Assembly (NCBI GenBank): GCA_947631155.1
Contig: CANRKG010000001.1
Location: forward strand, 38,783-102,782
Direction of reading: 5' to 3'
Length of the DNA: 64,000 bases
DNA from: an uncultured Bacilli bacterium
Lineage (GTDB): Bacteria; Bacillota_I; Bacilli_A; RF39; UBA660
Below the pieces are notes generated by a model. The model saw nothing but the letters and a program-made list of their open reading frames with translations. It was not told the DNA's origin and made no database searches. The position numbers and the translations under genes are program-made. Shown piece after piece: positions 49,147-60,018 of this stretch (within the stretch, counting starts at the first letter, position 1; the number at the start of each line of letters is the position of its first letter).

Positions 49147-50601
49147 ATGAAAAAACATAATACAGTAAAAATAGTTCTTGTAACAATGTTAGTATTTATG
49201 CTATTGTCTTGGATTTTACCAGCTGCATATTTCCAAGAGAGTTATATGGAACAAGGACGTGTACAAATGGGATTATTTGATTTATTTTCATATCCTACAA
49301 CAGCGATATCTTATTTTGGATATATAGCAATATTTGTTTTAGTTGTTGGTGGATTCTATGGAATCTTAAATAAAATCCCTGCTTATCGTATTCTACTTGA
49401 TAAGATTTCAAAAGCATTTAAGAAAAAAGGAAAGCTTGTAGTATCAATTATGATGGTATTATTAGCCGTAATTACTTCAATTTGTGGATTACAACTTGGA
49501 CTAGTAATGTTTTTCCCATTCTTAATAGCTATTATCTTATTAATGGGTTATGATAAATTAGTAGCAGCACTAACTGTTGTTGGATCTACAATGATAGGAA
49601 TTGCTGGAACAACTTTTGCTTATGCTAATACTAGTGTAGTTATATCTGCATTATCTATTAAAATTACTGCTAAGATGCTAGTAAAAGTTATTATATTAGT
49701 AGTAGGATTAGGACTTTTAATATTTAATACTATTAGACATATTAATAAAATTGAAGCAAGTTCTAAATCTAAAAAGAAAACAACAAAAGGAAAAACTGAA
49801 ACCAAAGATAGTCAAAATAGTCTTGCAGCTAAATTAGAAGATTTTGTCCCTGCAGCAACAAAATCTAAAGCAAGTGTTTGGCCATTAGTAGTAGTTCTTG
49901 CAGTAATGTTTGTTATTATGATTATGGCATTTATTTCATGGTCATCAGCATTCTCATTAAATATTTTTGATAAAGCAACAACAGCAGTAACAGACTTTAA
50001 GATATTTGGATTCCCATTATTTGCAAAATTATTAGGTAATGTAAATCCATTTGGTAATTGGACTTTAGTTGATTTAATTGCTACAATGGTTATTTTTACA
50101 GGAATACTAATGATAATCTATAAAATTAAATTTAATGATGGATTACAAGCATTTATTACAGGAGCTAAAAGAGCTTTAGAACCTGCAGTATTAGTAGTAT
50201 TAATTTATACTTGTCTTGTAATAGTAACATACCATCCATATCAATTAGTAATTTACAAAACATTATTTGGTTTAACTAAAGGATTCAATCTATTAACATC
50301 TATTCCTGTTGCTATTTTAGCAAGTGTATTCAATGCTGATCCATTATACGCTTTCCAAAGTGTATTACCTTATTTATCAAGTATTGTTACAAAGAAAGCA
50401 GTATACTCAACAATAGCAGTTGTTTATCAAGCTGTATATGGAATAACTATGTTAGCAGCTCCAACTAGTGTAATTCTTATGATGACTCTTTCTTATCTAG
50501 GAATTTCATATAAGGAATGGTTCAAAAATATTTGGAAATTACTATTAGAACTTTTTGTTGCTATGATTATAATATTTATTATATTAATAAGTGTAATTTA
50601 A
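49147..50601 (+). CDS. YfcC/ion-transporter-superfamily multi-TM protein
   Basis: ~11-12 TM segments, LPAAYFQ motif near N-terminus; family assignment by resemblance only. Confidence 0.65.
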   Translation: MKKHNTVKIVLVTMLVFMLLSWILPAAYFQESYMEQGRVQMGLFDLFSYPTTAISYFGYIAIFVLVVGGFYGILNKIPAYRILLDKISKAFKKKGKLVVSIMMVLLAVITSICGLQLGLVMFFPFLIAIILLMGYDKLVAALTVVGSTMIGIAGTTFAYANTSVVISALSIKITAKMLVKVIILVVGLGLLIFNTIRHINKIEASSKSKKKTTKGKTETKDSQNSLAAKLEDFVPAATKSKASVWPLVVVLAVMFVIMIMAFISWSSAFSLNIFDKATTAVTDFKIFGFPLFAKLLGNVNPFGNWTLVDLIATMVIFTGILMIIYKIKFNDGLQAFITGAKRALEPAVLVVLIYTCLVIVTYHPYQLVIYKTLFGLTKGFNLLTSIPVAILASVFNADPLYAFQSVLPYLSSIVTKKAVYSTIAVVYQAVYGITMLAAPTSVILMMTLSYLGISYKEWFKNIWKLLLELFVAMIIIFIILISVI

Positions 50602-50606
50602 TTTAT

Positions 50607-50635
50607 AAAATAGAGTATCTACTCTATTTTTTTTT
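50607..50635 (+). terminator. rho-independent terminator
   Basis: AAAATAGAGTA-tc-TACTCTATTTT plus T-run. Confidence 0.8.
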
Positions 50636-50718
50636 GCAATTCTTGTCATTTTTTTGGGAACATAATTTCTTGCAAAAGAATACATAATAAACATAAAATA
50701 ACTTTAGGAGGAGATAAT

Positions 50719-53022
50719 ATGTTTTCAAAATTTAGTGAAGAAGCACAAAAAATATTATTAAATGCAAAAAAAGAGATGAGTAACTTAAAACATCCCTATG
50801 TAGGTAGCGAACATTTACTTTTAGCTATTTTATATAATAAAGACTCAGAAGTAGCTATTAAATTAAATGATTATAATATAAATTATAATAACTTTAAAGA
50901 AGAGGTAATTAGAGTTATTGGAAAAGGAACATTAACTAATAATTGGTTTTTATATACCCCATTATTAAAAAGAATTATTGAAAGTGCAACCATAGAATGT
51001 AAAGATAATAAGGATAAAGAAGTAACACCATTACATCTTTTCTTAGCTCTTTTAGAAGAAGGCGATGGAGTTGCAATCCGTATTCTAATGGGAATGAATA
51101 TAGATGTTGATGCTTTATATGATGAATTTTCAAATAATTTAGTAGCAAAAAAAGGTAAAAATAAAAGAAAATTAATGATTGAAGAATACTCTATAGATTT
51201 AAATAAAAAATGTATTAATAATGAAATAGATCCTGTAGTAGGAAGAGATGAAGAAATTAATAATGTTATAGAGATATTATCACGTAGAAATAAAAATAAT
51301 CCCTTATTAATAGGAGAGGCAGGAGTAGGTAAAACTGCTATAGTAGAAGAATTAGCAAATAGAATAGTGATGGACTTAGTTCCTCCAAATTTAAAAAATA
51401 AAAGAATACTATCTGTAGCCATGGCATCTTTAGTAGCGGGAACTAAATATAGAGGTGAATTTGAAGAAAGAATTAACAAGTTATTAAAAGAAGTAGAAGA
51501 TAATGATGATATTATTTTATTTATAGATGAAATTCATACACTAGTAGGCGCAGGTGGAGCCGAGGGAGCTATTGATGCTTCTAATATTTTGAAACCAGCC
51601 TTAGCTAGAGGAAAAATAAAAGTAATTGGTGCTACTACCATAGAAGAGTATTCAAAATATTTAGAAAAAGATAAAGCTTTAGATAGACGTTTTCAAAAAG
51701 TAAAAGTAGTGGAGCCAGATACAATCAAAACAAAAGATATTTTAATAAAATTAAAACCATTATATGAAAGTTTTCACAATACAAAAATAAGCGAAGAAAT
51801 TATAGATTATATTATAGAAGTATCAGATAAGTATATTTATCATCGTAAATTTCCAGATAAAGCCATAGATATTTTGGATGAAGTATGTGCTCGAACAGTA
51901 TTATTAAAAGATACAAAGGCTGAGAAAATAGAAAGATTAAAACAACAGTTAAAACTAATTATAAAAAATAAAAAAGAAGCCATTGTTAAAGAGCAATTTG
52001 AAGAAGCTACCAAATTAAAAACAGAACAAAATAAACTAGAAACTAAAATAAATAATTTATGTCTTAAAGAAAATCAAACTAGTAATCCAAAAGTAATTAC
52101 TAAGAAGATGGTAATGGATGTTGTAACAGCTAAAACTACTATTCCTATTTTTGAGGATGAAAATGCAAATAAAAAAATAATCAATCTATCAACGCATTTA
52201 AAGAAGAAAATTAAAGGTCAAGATAAAGCTATAGATATAATATGTGATTTTACTAAGAAAAAACAATTAGGATTCATTGAAAGTAAAGTTCATTCATTTC
52301 TATTTGTAGGTAAAACAGGAATGGGTAAAACACAACTGGTAAAAGAATATGCAAAAGAATTATATGATAAAAATGGATTTATTAGAATTGATATGAGTGA
52401 ATATAAAGAAGCTCACTCAGTTAGTAAAATAATTGGCTCTCCACCAGGCTATGTTGGTTATGATGAAGATAATTACTTATTAGAAAAAATAAGAAATAAT
52501 CCTTATTGTGTTATCTTATTAGATGAAATTGAAAAAGCCAGTCAAGATGTTATAAAATTATTTTTACAAATATTAGATGAGGGTAGAATTAAAGATTCTA
52601 AGGGAGTAGAAGTAGCATTTGATCACACAATAATATTTATGACTTCCAACCTAGGATGTACTGGATATAGCATGGGCTTTAATGAAAATAAGACCAATTT
52701 AATAACAAGCAGTCTAAATGATTATTTTGGAGTAGAATTTATTAATCGAATAGATGATATAGTAATATTTGAAAACTTAACAGAGGATAATATTAGAAGT
52801 ATTATAAAAGAACGTTTAAAACTGTTAAAAGATTACTATGCTAAAAAGAAAATCACGTTATCTTTTAATAATAAACTTATTGATAAAATAATAAAAGAAG
52901 TAAATTATGATACATATGGGGCAAGAAGAGTAGAAAAAGTGATTGATAAAAATATTAATAATTATGTTATTAACAAAGTTTTGAATGGTGAAGAAAATAT
53001 AATTGTTAGTGAAACTATATAA
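50719..53022 (+). CDS. clpC: ClpC-type AAA+ ATPase (ClpA/ClpC family)
   Basis: Two AAA domains [15 protein letters not shown] and [16 protein letters not shown] domain repeats, UVR-like middle region. Confidence 0.92.
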   Translation: MFSKFSEEAQKILLNAKKEMSNLKHPYVGSEHLLLAILYNKDSEVAIKLNDYNINYNNFKEEVIRVIGKGTLTNNWFLYTPLLKRIIESATIECKDNKDKEVTPLHLFLALLEEGDGVAIRILMGMNIDVDALYDEFSNNLVAKKGKNKRKLMIEEYSIDLNKKCINNEIDPVVGRDEEINNVIEILSRRNKNNPLLIGEAGVGKTAIVEELANRIVMDLVPPNLKNKRILSVAMASLVAGTKYRGEFEERINKLLKEVEDNDDIILFIDEIHTLVGAGGAEGAIDASNILKPALARGKIKVIGATTIEEYSKYLEKDKALDRRFQKVKVVEPDTIKTKDILIKLKPLYESFHNTKISEEIIDYIIEVSDKYIYHRKFPDKAIDILDEVCARTVLLKDTKAEKIERLKQQLKLIIKNKKEAIVKEQFEEATKLKTEQNKLETKINNLCLKENQTSNPKVITKKMVMDVVTAKTTIPIFEDENANKKIINLSTHLKKKIKGQDKAIDIICDFTKKKQLGFIESKVHSFLFVGKTGMGKTQLVKEYAKELYDKNGFIRIDMSEYKEAHSVSKIIGSPPGYVGYDEDNYLLEKIRNNPYCVILLDEIEKASQDVIKLFLQILDEGRIKDSKGVEVAFDHTIIFMTSNLGCTGYSMGFNENKTNLITSSLNDYFGVEFINRIDDIVIFENLTEDNIRSIIKERLKLLKDYYAKKKITLSFNNKLIDKIIKEVNYDTYGARRVEKVIDKNINNYVINKVLNGEENIIVSETI

Positions 53023-53204
53023 TTAGCAAAAATAGAGAAATAACATCTCTTTTTTACTTGTGATAAATTAATATATTTCATGATTGTAATAGATTGACTA
53101 AATATGATAAATTATCTATAATGTAATGTAGTAGATATTAATGAAAGTGTAACTACTTTTTAAATTAGTAATAAAATAATATTGAATAGATTTGAGGTAA
53201 GAAA

Positions 53205-54458
53205 ATGAAGGTATTAGAAATAAAAGGAAAAAAGGAATTATCTGGTTCTATTAGGGTCAGTGGTGCAAAAAATGCCAGTGTGGCTTTAATTCCAGCTGCG
53301 ATATTAGCAGATGAAGAATCAACCATTTGTAATATCCCAGAAATTACTGATACAGATGCCTTATGTGAGATTTTAGAGTTTTTAGGAGTAGAAGTAAAAA
53401 GAGCTAGTGAAAGTATAGTTATAGATCCTAGTAATATGAAAAACCTAGAAATTAAAGATAATTATTGTAAAAAGTTAAGAGCTTCTTACTATTTTATGGG
53501 GGCACTTTTAGGTAAATATAAAAAGGTGACTATGTGTTTTCCTGGAGGTTGTTCAATAGGAAAAAGACCAATTAACTTACATTTAAAGGGATTTGAAGCT
53601 TTAGGAGCAACAATAACAAATAATGGTAATAAATATACAGTGGAAGCAGAAGAATTAAAGGGTGCAAATATTTATTTAGATATTGCTTCAGTTGGAGCAA
53701 CTATCAATATTATGTTAGCAGCAGTAAAAGCAGAGGGAACGACGATTATTGATAATGCAGCCAAAGAACCAGAAATTGTAAATATAGCAACATTTTTAAA
53801 TAGTATGGGAGCAAAAGTAACTGGAGCTGGAACTTCGACAATTAAAATAAGAGGAGTAAAAGAATTACATGGCTGTTTTCATGAAGCCATTCCTGACCGA
53901 ATTGAGGCTGGGACTTATATGATTATAGGTGCTTTATGTGGAAATCGCTTAAAAATAGATAATATTATCCCAAATCATGTTGAAGCTGTCATTTCAAAAT
54001 TACAAGAAATAGGTGTAGAAATAGAAATAGGAGCAGATTATGTAGTTGTAACTAAACCCCAAAAATTTAAAACTACAAATATTAAAACAAGTGTTTATCC
54101 AGGTTTTCCAACTGATTTGCAACAACCATTTACAGTATTGTTAACTCAAGCTGTAGGTAAAAGTAAAGTAGAGGAAACCATTTGGGAAAATAGATTTATG
54201 CATGTTGTATATTTAAATGATTTAGGGGCTGATGTTACTGTTAAAAATCAAACAGCAACAGTCTTAGGTCCAACACCATTAACTGGTACTCATGTTGTAG
54301 CAACAGATTTAAGAGCGGGAGCTGCTATGGTAACAGCGGGTTTAATTGCTGAAGGAACAACAATTATAACTAACATTGACCATATTTTAAGAGGATATGA
54401 AAATATAGTGGAAAAATTAATAAGTGTAGGTGCTAAAATTGAGAGTAAAGAAATATAA
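53205..54458 (+). CDS. murA: UDP-N-acetylglucosamine 1-carboxyvinyltransferase
   Basis: GGCSIGKRPINLHLKGFEALGA (catalytic Cys present); YPGFPTDLQQP. Confidence 0.96.
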   Translation: MKVLEIKGKKELSGSIRVSGAKNASVALIPAAILADEESTICNIPEITDTDALCEILEFLGVEVKRASESIVIDPSNMKNLEIKDNYCKKLRASYYFMGALLGKYKKVTMCFPGGCSIGKRPINLHLKGFEALGATITNNGNKYTVEAEELKGANIYLDIASVGATINIMLAAVKAEGTTIIDNAAKEPEIVNIATFLNSMGAKVTGAGTSTIKIRGVKELHGCFHEAIPDRIEAGTYMIIGALCGNRLKIDNIIPNHVEAVISKLQEIGVEIEIGADYVVVTKPQKFKTTNIKTSVYPGFPTDLQQPFTVLLTQAVGKSKVEETIWENRFMHVVYLNDLGADVTVKNQTATVLGPTPLTGTHVVATDLRAGAAMVTAGLIAEGTTIITNIDHILRGYENIVEKLISVGAKIESKEI

Positions 54459-54494
54459 TAATAAAAACTTTATTCTTTTTTTTTGGGAGGACCT

Positions 54495-55211
54495 ATGAAA
54501 TTTATTAAAAAAAATATGAAATTTATTGTTTTAATACTAACATGTCTATTGGTTTATGCAATTTATAATAACAATGATAATAAAAATATTTCATATGTTA
54601 ACTTAGGTGATGGTTTCGCGCAAGGTATTAATAGTTATGGTGGAAAAGGTTATGGTTATGGTGATTATTTAAAGGATTATTTAGAAAATAATAATAGGCT
54701 TTATAATTATTATAATAAATTTTCTTATGACGATATTAGTATTAATGATTTATATAAAGATATTCTCATTAATAAAAAAGATAAGGATAACGTTAATATA
54801 AAACAAGCTTTACGAGATTCAAATTTACTTACTTTATCAATAGGACTGAATGATTTAATTTACCAAATGAGTTTAAATCCGCAATTAACAGAATCTGTTC
54901 AAAATAATATTTTAAAAAAAATAGAAACAGATATGATAAATTTAGTAAATGAAATTCAAAAATATTATAAGTATGATATTTATTTAATTGGATATTATAA
55001 TTTTTATCCACAGAATTCTGTGGAAAATAAATTGTTAACGAGATTAAATTCTATTTATAGTGATATAGCAGATGAATATAATTTAAAATATATTGATATA
55101 GAAAACATTACTGAAAATAGAGAATATTTAGAAAATCCTAGTAGTTTTTATCCTAATTTGGAAGGATATAAGAAAATTTTTGAAAAAATTTTAGAAGAAA
55201 TAACATTATAA
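54495..55211 (+). CDS. Membrane-anchored SGNH/GDSL-hydrolase-like protein, probably catalytically inactive
   Basis: VNLGDGFAQG (block I with Ser to Gly), LSIGLNDL (block III), FYPNLEGYKKI (block V). Confidence 0.7.
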   Translation: MKFIKKNMKFIVLILTCLLVYAIYNNNDNKNISYVNLGDGFAQGINSYGGKGYGYGDYLKDYLENNNRLYNYYNKFSYDDISINDLYKDILINKKDKDNVNIKQALRDSNLLTLSIGLNDLIYQMSLNPQLTESVQNNILKKIETDMINLVNEIQKYYKYDIYLIGYYNFYPQNSVENKLLTRLNSIYSDIADEYNLKYIDIENITENREYLENPSSFYPNLEGYKKIFEKILEEITL

Positions 55212-55318
55212 AGTGAATATTTAAAATAAATACTTGAAATAAAAAAGAATAATTGATATAATAATAACGCATTGAATTTCTATGGCTTGAATTAGTCATG
55301 GTGGAAGGAGAGAAGAAT

Positions 55319-55540
55319 ATGAAAAAAGGAATTCATCCAGAATTTATGGATTGTACAGTAACTTGTGCATGTGGGGAAACTTTTACAGTTAAGTCAAATA
55401 AAGAAGCTATCTCTGTCGAAGTTTGTTCTAAATGTCATCCTTTTTATACAGGAAAACAAAGAGGAGTATCACGTGCAGGTAATGTAGATAAATTTAATAA
55501 AAAGTATGGATTTACTCAAGAAGAAACAGCAACTGAATAA
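55319..55540 (+). CDS. rpmE: 50S ribosomal protein L31
   Basis: [26 protein letters not shown]...[12 protein letters not shown] (zinc-type). Confidence 0.96.
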   Translation: MKKGIHPEFMDCTVTCACGETFTVKSNKEAISVEVCSKCHPFYTGKQRGVSRAGNVDKFNKKYGFTQEETATE

Positions 55541-55550
55541 GTTGTTTTTT
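55530..55550 (+). terminator. Terminator overlapping rpmE stop
   Basis: CAACT-gaata-AGTTG then T6. Confidence 0.6.
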
Positions 55551-55596
55551 CTTAATACAAATAATTAAAAAACAATAATATTGGGGGAAAATAAAT

Positions 55597-56043
55597 ATGA
55601 GAGGATTAATACAGCAATTTAGTGATATTTCTGATTATCAAAACATTCAACAATATTATTGTGAAAATCTATCTACATATTATTTTCCTGGAGATTTAAC
55701 AGCTTTTTATTCTAATATTATGGAAAGACATACTACGCAAGATATTGTTTGTAGTATTTCAGGATCAGTTATAAAAAAAGGTAGTCTTTATATAGCTTAT
55801 AGACCATTAATAGAAAATTTACGAACAAGGCAAGCTTTTGTATTAAAAAAAACAATAAAATGTGAATCTATATATGGGAATTTTCTTCCTCAAAATATTA
55901 TGGAATTGGAAGAATTAAATCAAAAAGTATGTAATCATGAAAGAGAAGCTGGTATAGAATATGATAACTTATATCACTTTCAAAACGGTGAAATAATATT
56001 ACAGAAATTAAATAAAATAAAAAGGAGAAAAAATGAAAAATAA
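55597..56043 (+). CDS. Hypothetical protein
   Basis: 148-aa ORF preceded by GGGGGA RBS-like, overlaps rpiB start. Confidence 0.65.
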   Translation: MRGLIQQFSDISDYQNIQQYYCENLSTYYFPGDLTAFYSNIMERHTTQDIVCSISGSVIKKGSLYIAYRPLIENLRTRQAFVLKKTIKCESIYGNFLPQNIMELEELNQKVCNHEREAGIEYDNLYHFQNGEIILQKLNKIKRRKNEK

Positions 56044-56503
56044 AGTAGGAATTACGATTGCCATAGCAAGTGATCATCGAGGAGTAGAATATAAAAAAGA
56101 AATTATAGAATATTTAAAGGATGAAAATTATGACATAATTGATTGTAGCAAACAAAATACACCAACAGATGATTACCCTGATTTTGCTTTTGCAGTTTGC
56201 GAAAAAGTAGTTAATAAAGAAGCAGAAATAGGAATTTTAGTTTGTAGAACTGGTATAGGAATGTCTATTGCCGCTAATAAAGTTAAAGGTATTAGATGTG
56301 CAAAAATAAATTCAGTTGAAGATGCTATATTGAGTAGAAATGATAATGGCGCAAATGTTATGACATTTAATTATACAGAAGATATAAATGATATTAAAAA
56401 TTATATTAAAGCTTTTATAGAAGCAGAAGTAATAAATGATCCTAGACATCAAAGACGAGTAGATAAAATTACTAAGTATGAGGAAACACATTATGAAAGG
56501 TAA
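56033..56503 (+). CDS. rpiB: Ribose-5-phosphate isomerase B / RpiB-LacAB family
   Basis: IAIASDHRGVEYKKEI; LVCRTGIGMSIAANKVKGIRCA. Confidence 0.93.
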   Translation: MKNKVGITIAIASDHRGVEYKKEIIEYLKDENYDIIDCSKQNTPTDDYPDFAFAVCEKVVNKEAEIGILVCRTGIGMSIAANKVKGIRCAKINSVEDAILSRNDNGANVMTFNYTEDINDIKNYIKAFIEAEVINDPRHQRRVDKITKYEETHYER

Positions 56504-56690
56504 GTTTATCCTGTATATTTTTTCAACTATTTTTGTAATTTGGGCTATGGATTCAGTTGATATAAATAAAATTTTTAAAAAAAATAAAATCATTCAAGCT
56601 CAAATTTTATATTTCTTTTTAGGCATATCATTAATTTATTTAGTAACAAATTTCTTTTGGGATTTGTTTACATCATTAAAAATTTTTTAA
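56493..56690 (+). CDS. DUF1146 / YwzB-like small membrane protein
   Basis: ~65 aa two-TM protein upstream of spoIIQ; IFSTIFVIWAMDSVDINKIFKKN...QAQILYFFLGISLIYLVTNFFWDL. Confidence 0.75.
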   Translation: MKGKFILYIFSTIFVIWAMDSVDINKIFKKNKIIQAQILYFFLGISLIYLVTNFFWDLFTSLKIF

Positions 56691-56741
56691 ATTAAGTATA
56701 AAACCTCATTTTTGGTTCAAACTTTTAATGAGGTGAAAGAA

Positions 56742-57386
56742 ATGAGAACAAAAAGAAGATTAAAATCATATGTAATTTCATGTTTGTATGTTGTACTATT
56801 TTTAACAATTGCTGTAGGTGGCTTTATGATTAGTAGAAGTGTTAGCATGAAAAAAGATACTAATGTAGAAGAAGATAACTATACTTATGTATCAAGTATT
56901 ATTATGAACCAAGATGTTGCTGTTATTAATGAAACATCTAAAATGCTAAAACCTTATACTAATGAAAACGTAACAGTAGGTAAAAGTTTTTATGATTATA
57001 AAGCTGAAAGCAAACAACAAGAAAGTTCTATTACATACTATGATGGTAGTTATATTCAAAATTCAGGAATTGACTATGTATTACAAGATGTTTTTGATGT
57101 AGTTGCTGTATTAGATGGAACTGTCATTGATGTAAGACAAGATGATATTTTAGGAAATGTGGTAGAAATCAAACATAATAACGGATATGTTACTTCTTAC
57201 CAAAGTTTAAGTGAAGTTGCAGTAAAAAAAGATGATACAGTTACTCAAGGACAAATAATTGGTAAAAGTGGAACTAATAAGTTAGATAAAGATATGGGAA
57301 ATCATTTACATTTTGAACTTTATGCAAATGGTCAGGTAGCAGATCCAAATTTATATATTGATAAAGAAATAAAAACACAAGAATAG
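56742..57386 (+). CDS. spoIIQ: SpoIIQ-like stage II sporulation protein (degenerate M23 domain)
   Basis: GNVVEIKHNNGYVTSYQSLSEVAVKKDDTVTQGQIIGKSGTN; upstream of spoIIID and mreB. Confidence 0.85.
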   Translation: MRTKRRLKSYVISCLYVVLFLTIAVGGFMISRSVSMKKDTNVEEDNYTYVSSIIMNQDVAVINETSKMLKPYTNENVTVGKSFYDYKAESKQQESSITYYDGSYIQNSGIDYVLQDVFDVVAVLDGTVIDVRQDDILGNVVEIKHNNGYVTSYQSLSEVAVKKDDTVTQGQIIGKSGTNKLDKDMGNHLHFELYANGQVADPNLYIDKEIKTQE

Positions 57387-57457
57387 CAGGTAAATAAATG
57401 CTATTTTTTTCATAAATTCTAATTTATTCATTATACTTTATTATAAGGAATGATTAA

Positions 57458-57709
57458 ATGAAAGAATTAATAAAAAAAAGGGTTATAGAAGAAGCTAATA
57501 TAATAGTAAATACACATATGACTATTAGGGAGTTAACTAAGATTATGGGAGTTAGTAAAAGTACTATACATCATGATATGAAAGTTACATTAAAACTTGT
57601 TGATAGTGATTTATATAATAAGGTACAAGCTGTTTTTAATGAGCACATTAGATTGCGCCATTATCTAGGTGGATTATCTACTAAAAAAAAATATAAAAAA
57701 ATAATATAA
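57458..57709 (+). CDS. spoIIID: Sporulation transcriptional regulator SpoIIID
   Basis: RVIEEANIIVNTHMTIRELTKIMGVSKSTIHHDM. Confidence 0.96.
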   Translation: MKELIKKRVIEEANIIVNTHMTIRELTKIMGVSKSTIHHDMKVTLKLVDSDLYNKVQAVFNEHIRLRHYLGGLSTKKKYKKII

Positions 57710-57762
57710 AATTTGAAAAATATGGTAAAATATATAATGACTTATGAAAAGGACGTGATTTG

Positions 57763-58758
57763 ATGTTATCAAAAGATATAGGAATTGATTTAGGAACAGC
57801 TAATGTGCTAATCTATATAAAGGGTCAAGGCATTGTTTTAAATGAACCTAGTATCGTTGCTATAGATACAGAAAGTAAAAGAGTAATTGCAGTTGGTAAA
57901 GAAGCTAATGATATGTTAGGTAGAACACCTGGAAAAGTAAAAGCAATTCGTCCTATGAAAGATGGAGTAATTGCAGATTTTGAAGTTACAGAGATAATGT
58001 TAAATACTTTTATCAAAAAAATAAAAGGAAAATCATTTTTAACGAGACCTAAAATATTAATTTGCTGTCCTTCTAATATTACTCCTGTAGAGAAAAATGC
58101 TATTAAAGAAGCAGCAGAAAGAACAGGAGCTAGAAAAGTATATATTGAGGAAGAGCCCAAAGTAGCAGCAATAGGAGCTGGTATGGATATATCAAAGCCA
58201 AGTGCTAATATGGTAATTGATATTGGAGGAGGAACAACAGATATTGCTATTCTTTCTCTAAATGATATTGTTACCAGTGCATCTATTAGAGTTGCTGGTA
58301 ATGTCTTTGATCAGGATATTATTAAATATATTAGAGATAAGTATAAATTATTAATTGGTGAAAGAACAGCAGAAGATATAAAAATTAATTTTGCAAGTGT
58401 TTTTAAACCAGATAAAAAACAAACTATGGATGTTAAGGGAAGAAATCTTGTAACGGGTTTACCACATACTATTACGATTACTCAAGAAGAAACAGAAGAA
58501 GCGTTACATGAAAGTATATATAGAATTATAAAATCTACAACGAATGTTTTAGAACAAACACCTCCAGAATTATCAGGCGATATTGTTAGTAAAGGTGTTG
58601 TATTAACTGGTGGAGGGGCATTATTAAAAGGATTAACAGAATTATTAACCCAAGAATTAGAGGTTCCTGTTTTAATCGCAGAGAGTCCGTTAACTTGTGT
58701 CGTAGAAGGAACGGGTGTATTATTAGAAAGTCCACAACAATTAGAAGAAGACCAATAG
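57763..58758 (+). CDS. mbl: Rod-shape determining protein MreB/Mbl
   Basis: DIGIDLGTANVLIYIKGQGIVLNEPSIVAI; synteny spoIIID-mbl. Confidence 0.95.
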   Translation: MLSKDIGIDLGTANVLIYIKGQGIVLNEPSIVAIDTESKRVIAVGKEANDMLGRTPGKVKAIRPMKDGVIADFEVTEIMLNTFIKKIKGKSFLTRPKILICCPSNITPVEKNAIKEAAERTGARKVYIEEEPKVAAIGAGMDISKPSANMVIDIGGGTTDIAILSLNDIVTSASIRVAGNVFDQDIIKYIRDKYKLLIGERTAEDIKINFASVFKPDKKQTMDVKGRNLVTGLPHTITITQEETEEALHESIYRIIKSTTNVLEQTPPELSGDIVSKGVVLTGGGALLKGLTELLTQELEVPVLIAESPLTCVVEGTGVLLESPQQLEEDQ

Positions 58759-58772
58759 TATTGGTCTTTTTC
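58748..58772 (+). terminator. Terminator overlapping mbl stop
   Basis: AAGACCAAT-agt-ATTGGTCTT then T-run. Confidence 0.8.
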
Positions 58773-58851
58773 TTATAATTTACACATTATTAAAAATATG
58801 GTTTTATAACTTTCCAAAATTTGTTATAATGGTAAAGAAGAGAGGAATATT

Positions 58852-59940
58852 ATGAGAGAAGATGTATTATTTACATTGAAAATAGTAATGGTTACATTTT
58901 TATTTTCAGCCTTGATAATGCCCCTTATGAAAAAAATCGCAGTACATATAGGAGCAGTTGATGTTCCAAGAACAACAGAAGGTAATAGACATATCCATAA
59001 AAAAACAATGCCGAAATTGGGCGCTTTAGGAATTTATCTAGCATTTTTATTTGGATATATGTTATTTGGACAACAAAGCATTCAAATGAACTCAATTTTA
59101 ATAGGAAGTATAATTATTGTTTTAACAGGAATAATTGACGATATAAAAGATATTAGAGCTTATCAGAAAATGCTAGGACAATTGGCAGCTTCGGCAGTAA
59201 TTGTATTTTATGGAGGAATTTTACTAAATAATATAACAGCATTTGGTTTTTCTATAGATTTTGGTATCTGGGCATATCCATTAACAATGATATTTATTGT
59301 AGCTTGTTGTAATATAATTAACTTGATAGATGGTTTAGATGGGCTTAGTGGTGGAGTATGTAGTATTTTTTATTTAACTATTGGTATTATTGGTTTTTAT
59401 CAAGCTAGAAGTGGGAGTTTAGTTATGATTTTAACATTTATAATGTTAGGATCTACACTTGGTTTTTTACTACATAACTTTTATCCAGCTAAAATATTTG
59501 CTGGAGATTGTACTTCTTTTGAGGGCTTTATAATTGCTATAATAACTTTATTAGAGTTTAAAGGAGCGGCCTTAACTTCATTTTTCGTACCACTTTTAAT
59601 CTTAGGCATACCAATATTAGATACACTATTTGCTATTATAAGACGTTTATTAAAAGGACAACCACCTTTTCAAGCAGATAAGCAACATTTACATCATCAA
59701 TTATTAGGAATGAATTTTTCGCAAAGATCAACTGTCTTAATTATTTACGGTATGAATATCTTATTTGCTTCAGCTTCGATTTTATATACATTAAAGGATC
59801 CCTTATTAGGTAAAATATTATATATAATTATATTTGTAATAGTATTATGGTTCGTTTTTCATACTAGTATTATTTCAGATAAAAACCCTAAGTTAACGAA
59901 AAAATTAGAAAAAAAATTTAAATTAAAGAGAAAAAGGTAA
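58852..59940 (+). CDS. tagO: Undecaprenyl-phosphate GlcNAc-1-phosphate transferase (WecA/TagO/MraY family)
   Basis: DVPRTTEGNRHIHKKTMPKLGALGIY; NLIDGLDGLSGG; AGDC. Confidence 0.92.
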   Translation: MREDVLFTLKIVMVTFLFSALIMPLMKKIAVHIGAVDVPRTTEGNRHIHKKTMPKLGALGIYLAFLFGYMLFGQQSIQMNSILIGSIIIVLTGIIDDIKDIRAYQKMLGQLAASAVIVFYGGILLNNITAFGFSIDFGIWAYPLTMIFIVACCNIINLIDGLDGLSGGVCSIFYLTIGIIGFYQARSGSLVMILTFIMLGSTLGFLLHNFYPAKIFAGDCTSFEGFIIAIITLLEFKGAALTSFFVPLLILGIPILDTLFAIIRRLLKGQPPFQADKQHLHHQLLGMNFSQRSTVLIIYGMNILFASASILYTLKDPLLGKILYIIIFVIVLWFVFHTSIISDKNPKLTKKLEKKFKLKRKR

Positions 59941-59968
59941 CTAATTTTAGTTGCTTTTTTGTTTATTA

Positions 59969-59999
59969 TTGACAAAAAATTGGAATATTATGGTAAAAT
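59969..59999 (+). promoter_or_regulatory. Putative promoter of agrA-agrC (TTGACA-19-TAAAAT)
   Basis: TTGACA 59969-59974; TAAAAT 59994-59999. Confidence 0.4.
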
Positions 60000-60018
60000 T
60001 ACGCTAGTGGTGATATAC

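Noticed and set aside
50883-51479. 198-aa minus-strand ORF inside clpC
   Set aside because: Lies fully opposite conserved AAA+ sequence; composition reflects reverse codon bias.
53023-53204. Possible regulatory RNA upstream of murA
   Set aside because: Only weak imperfect repeats (GTAGT...ACTAC); nothing beyond the clpC terminator-like AGAGA/TCTCT could be supported.
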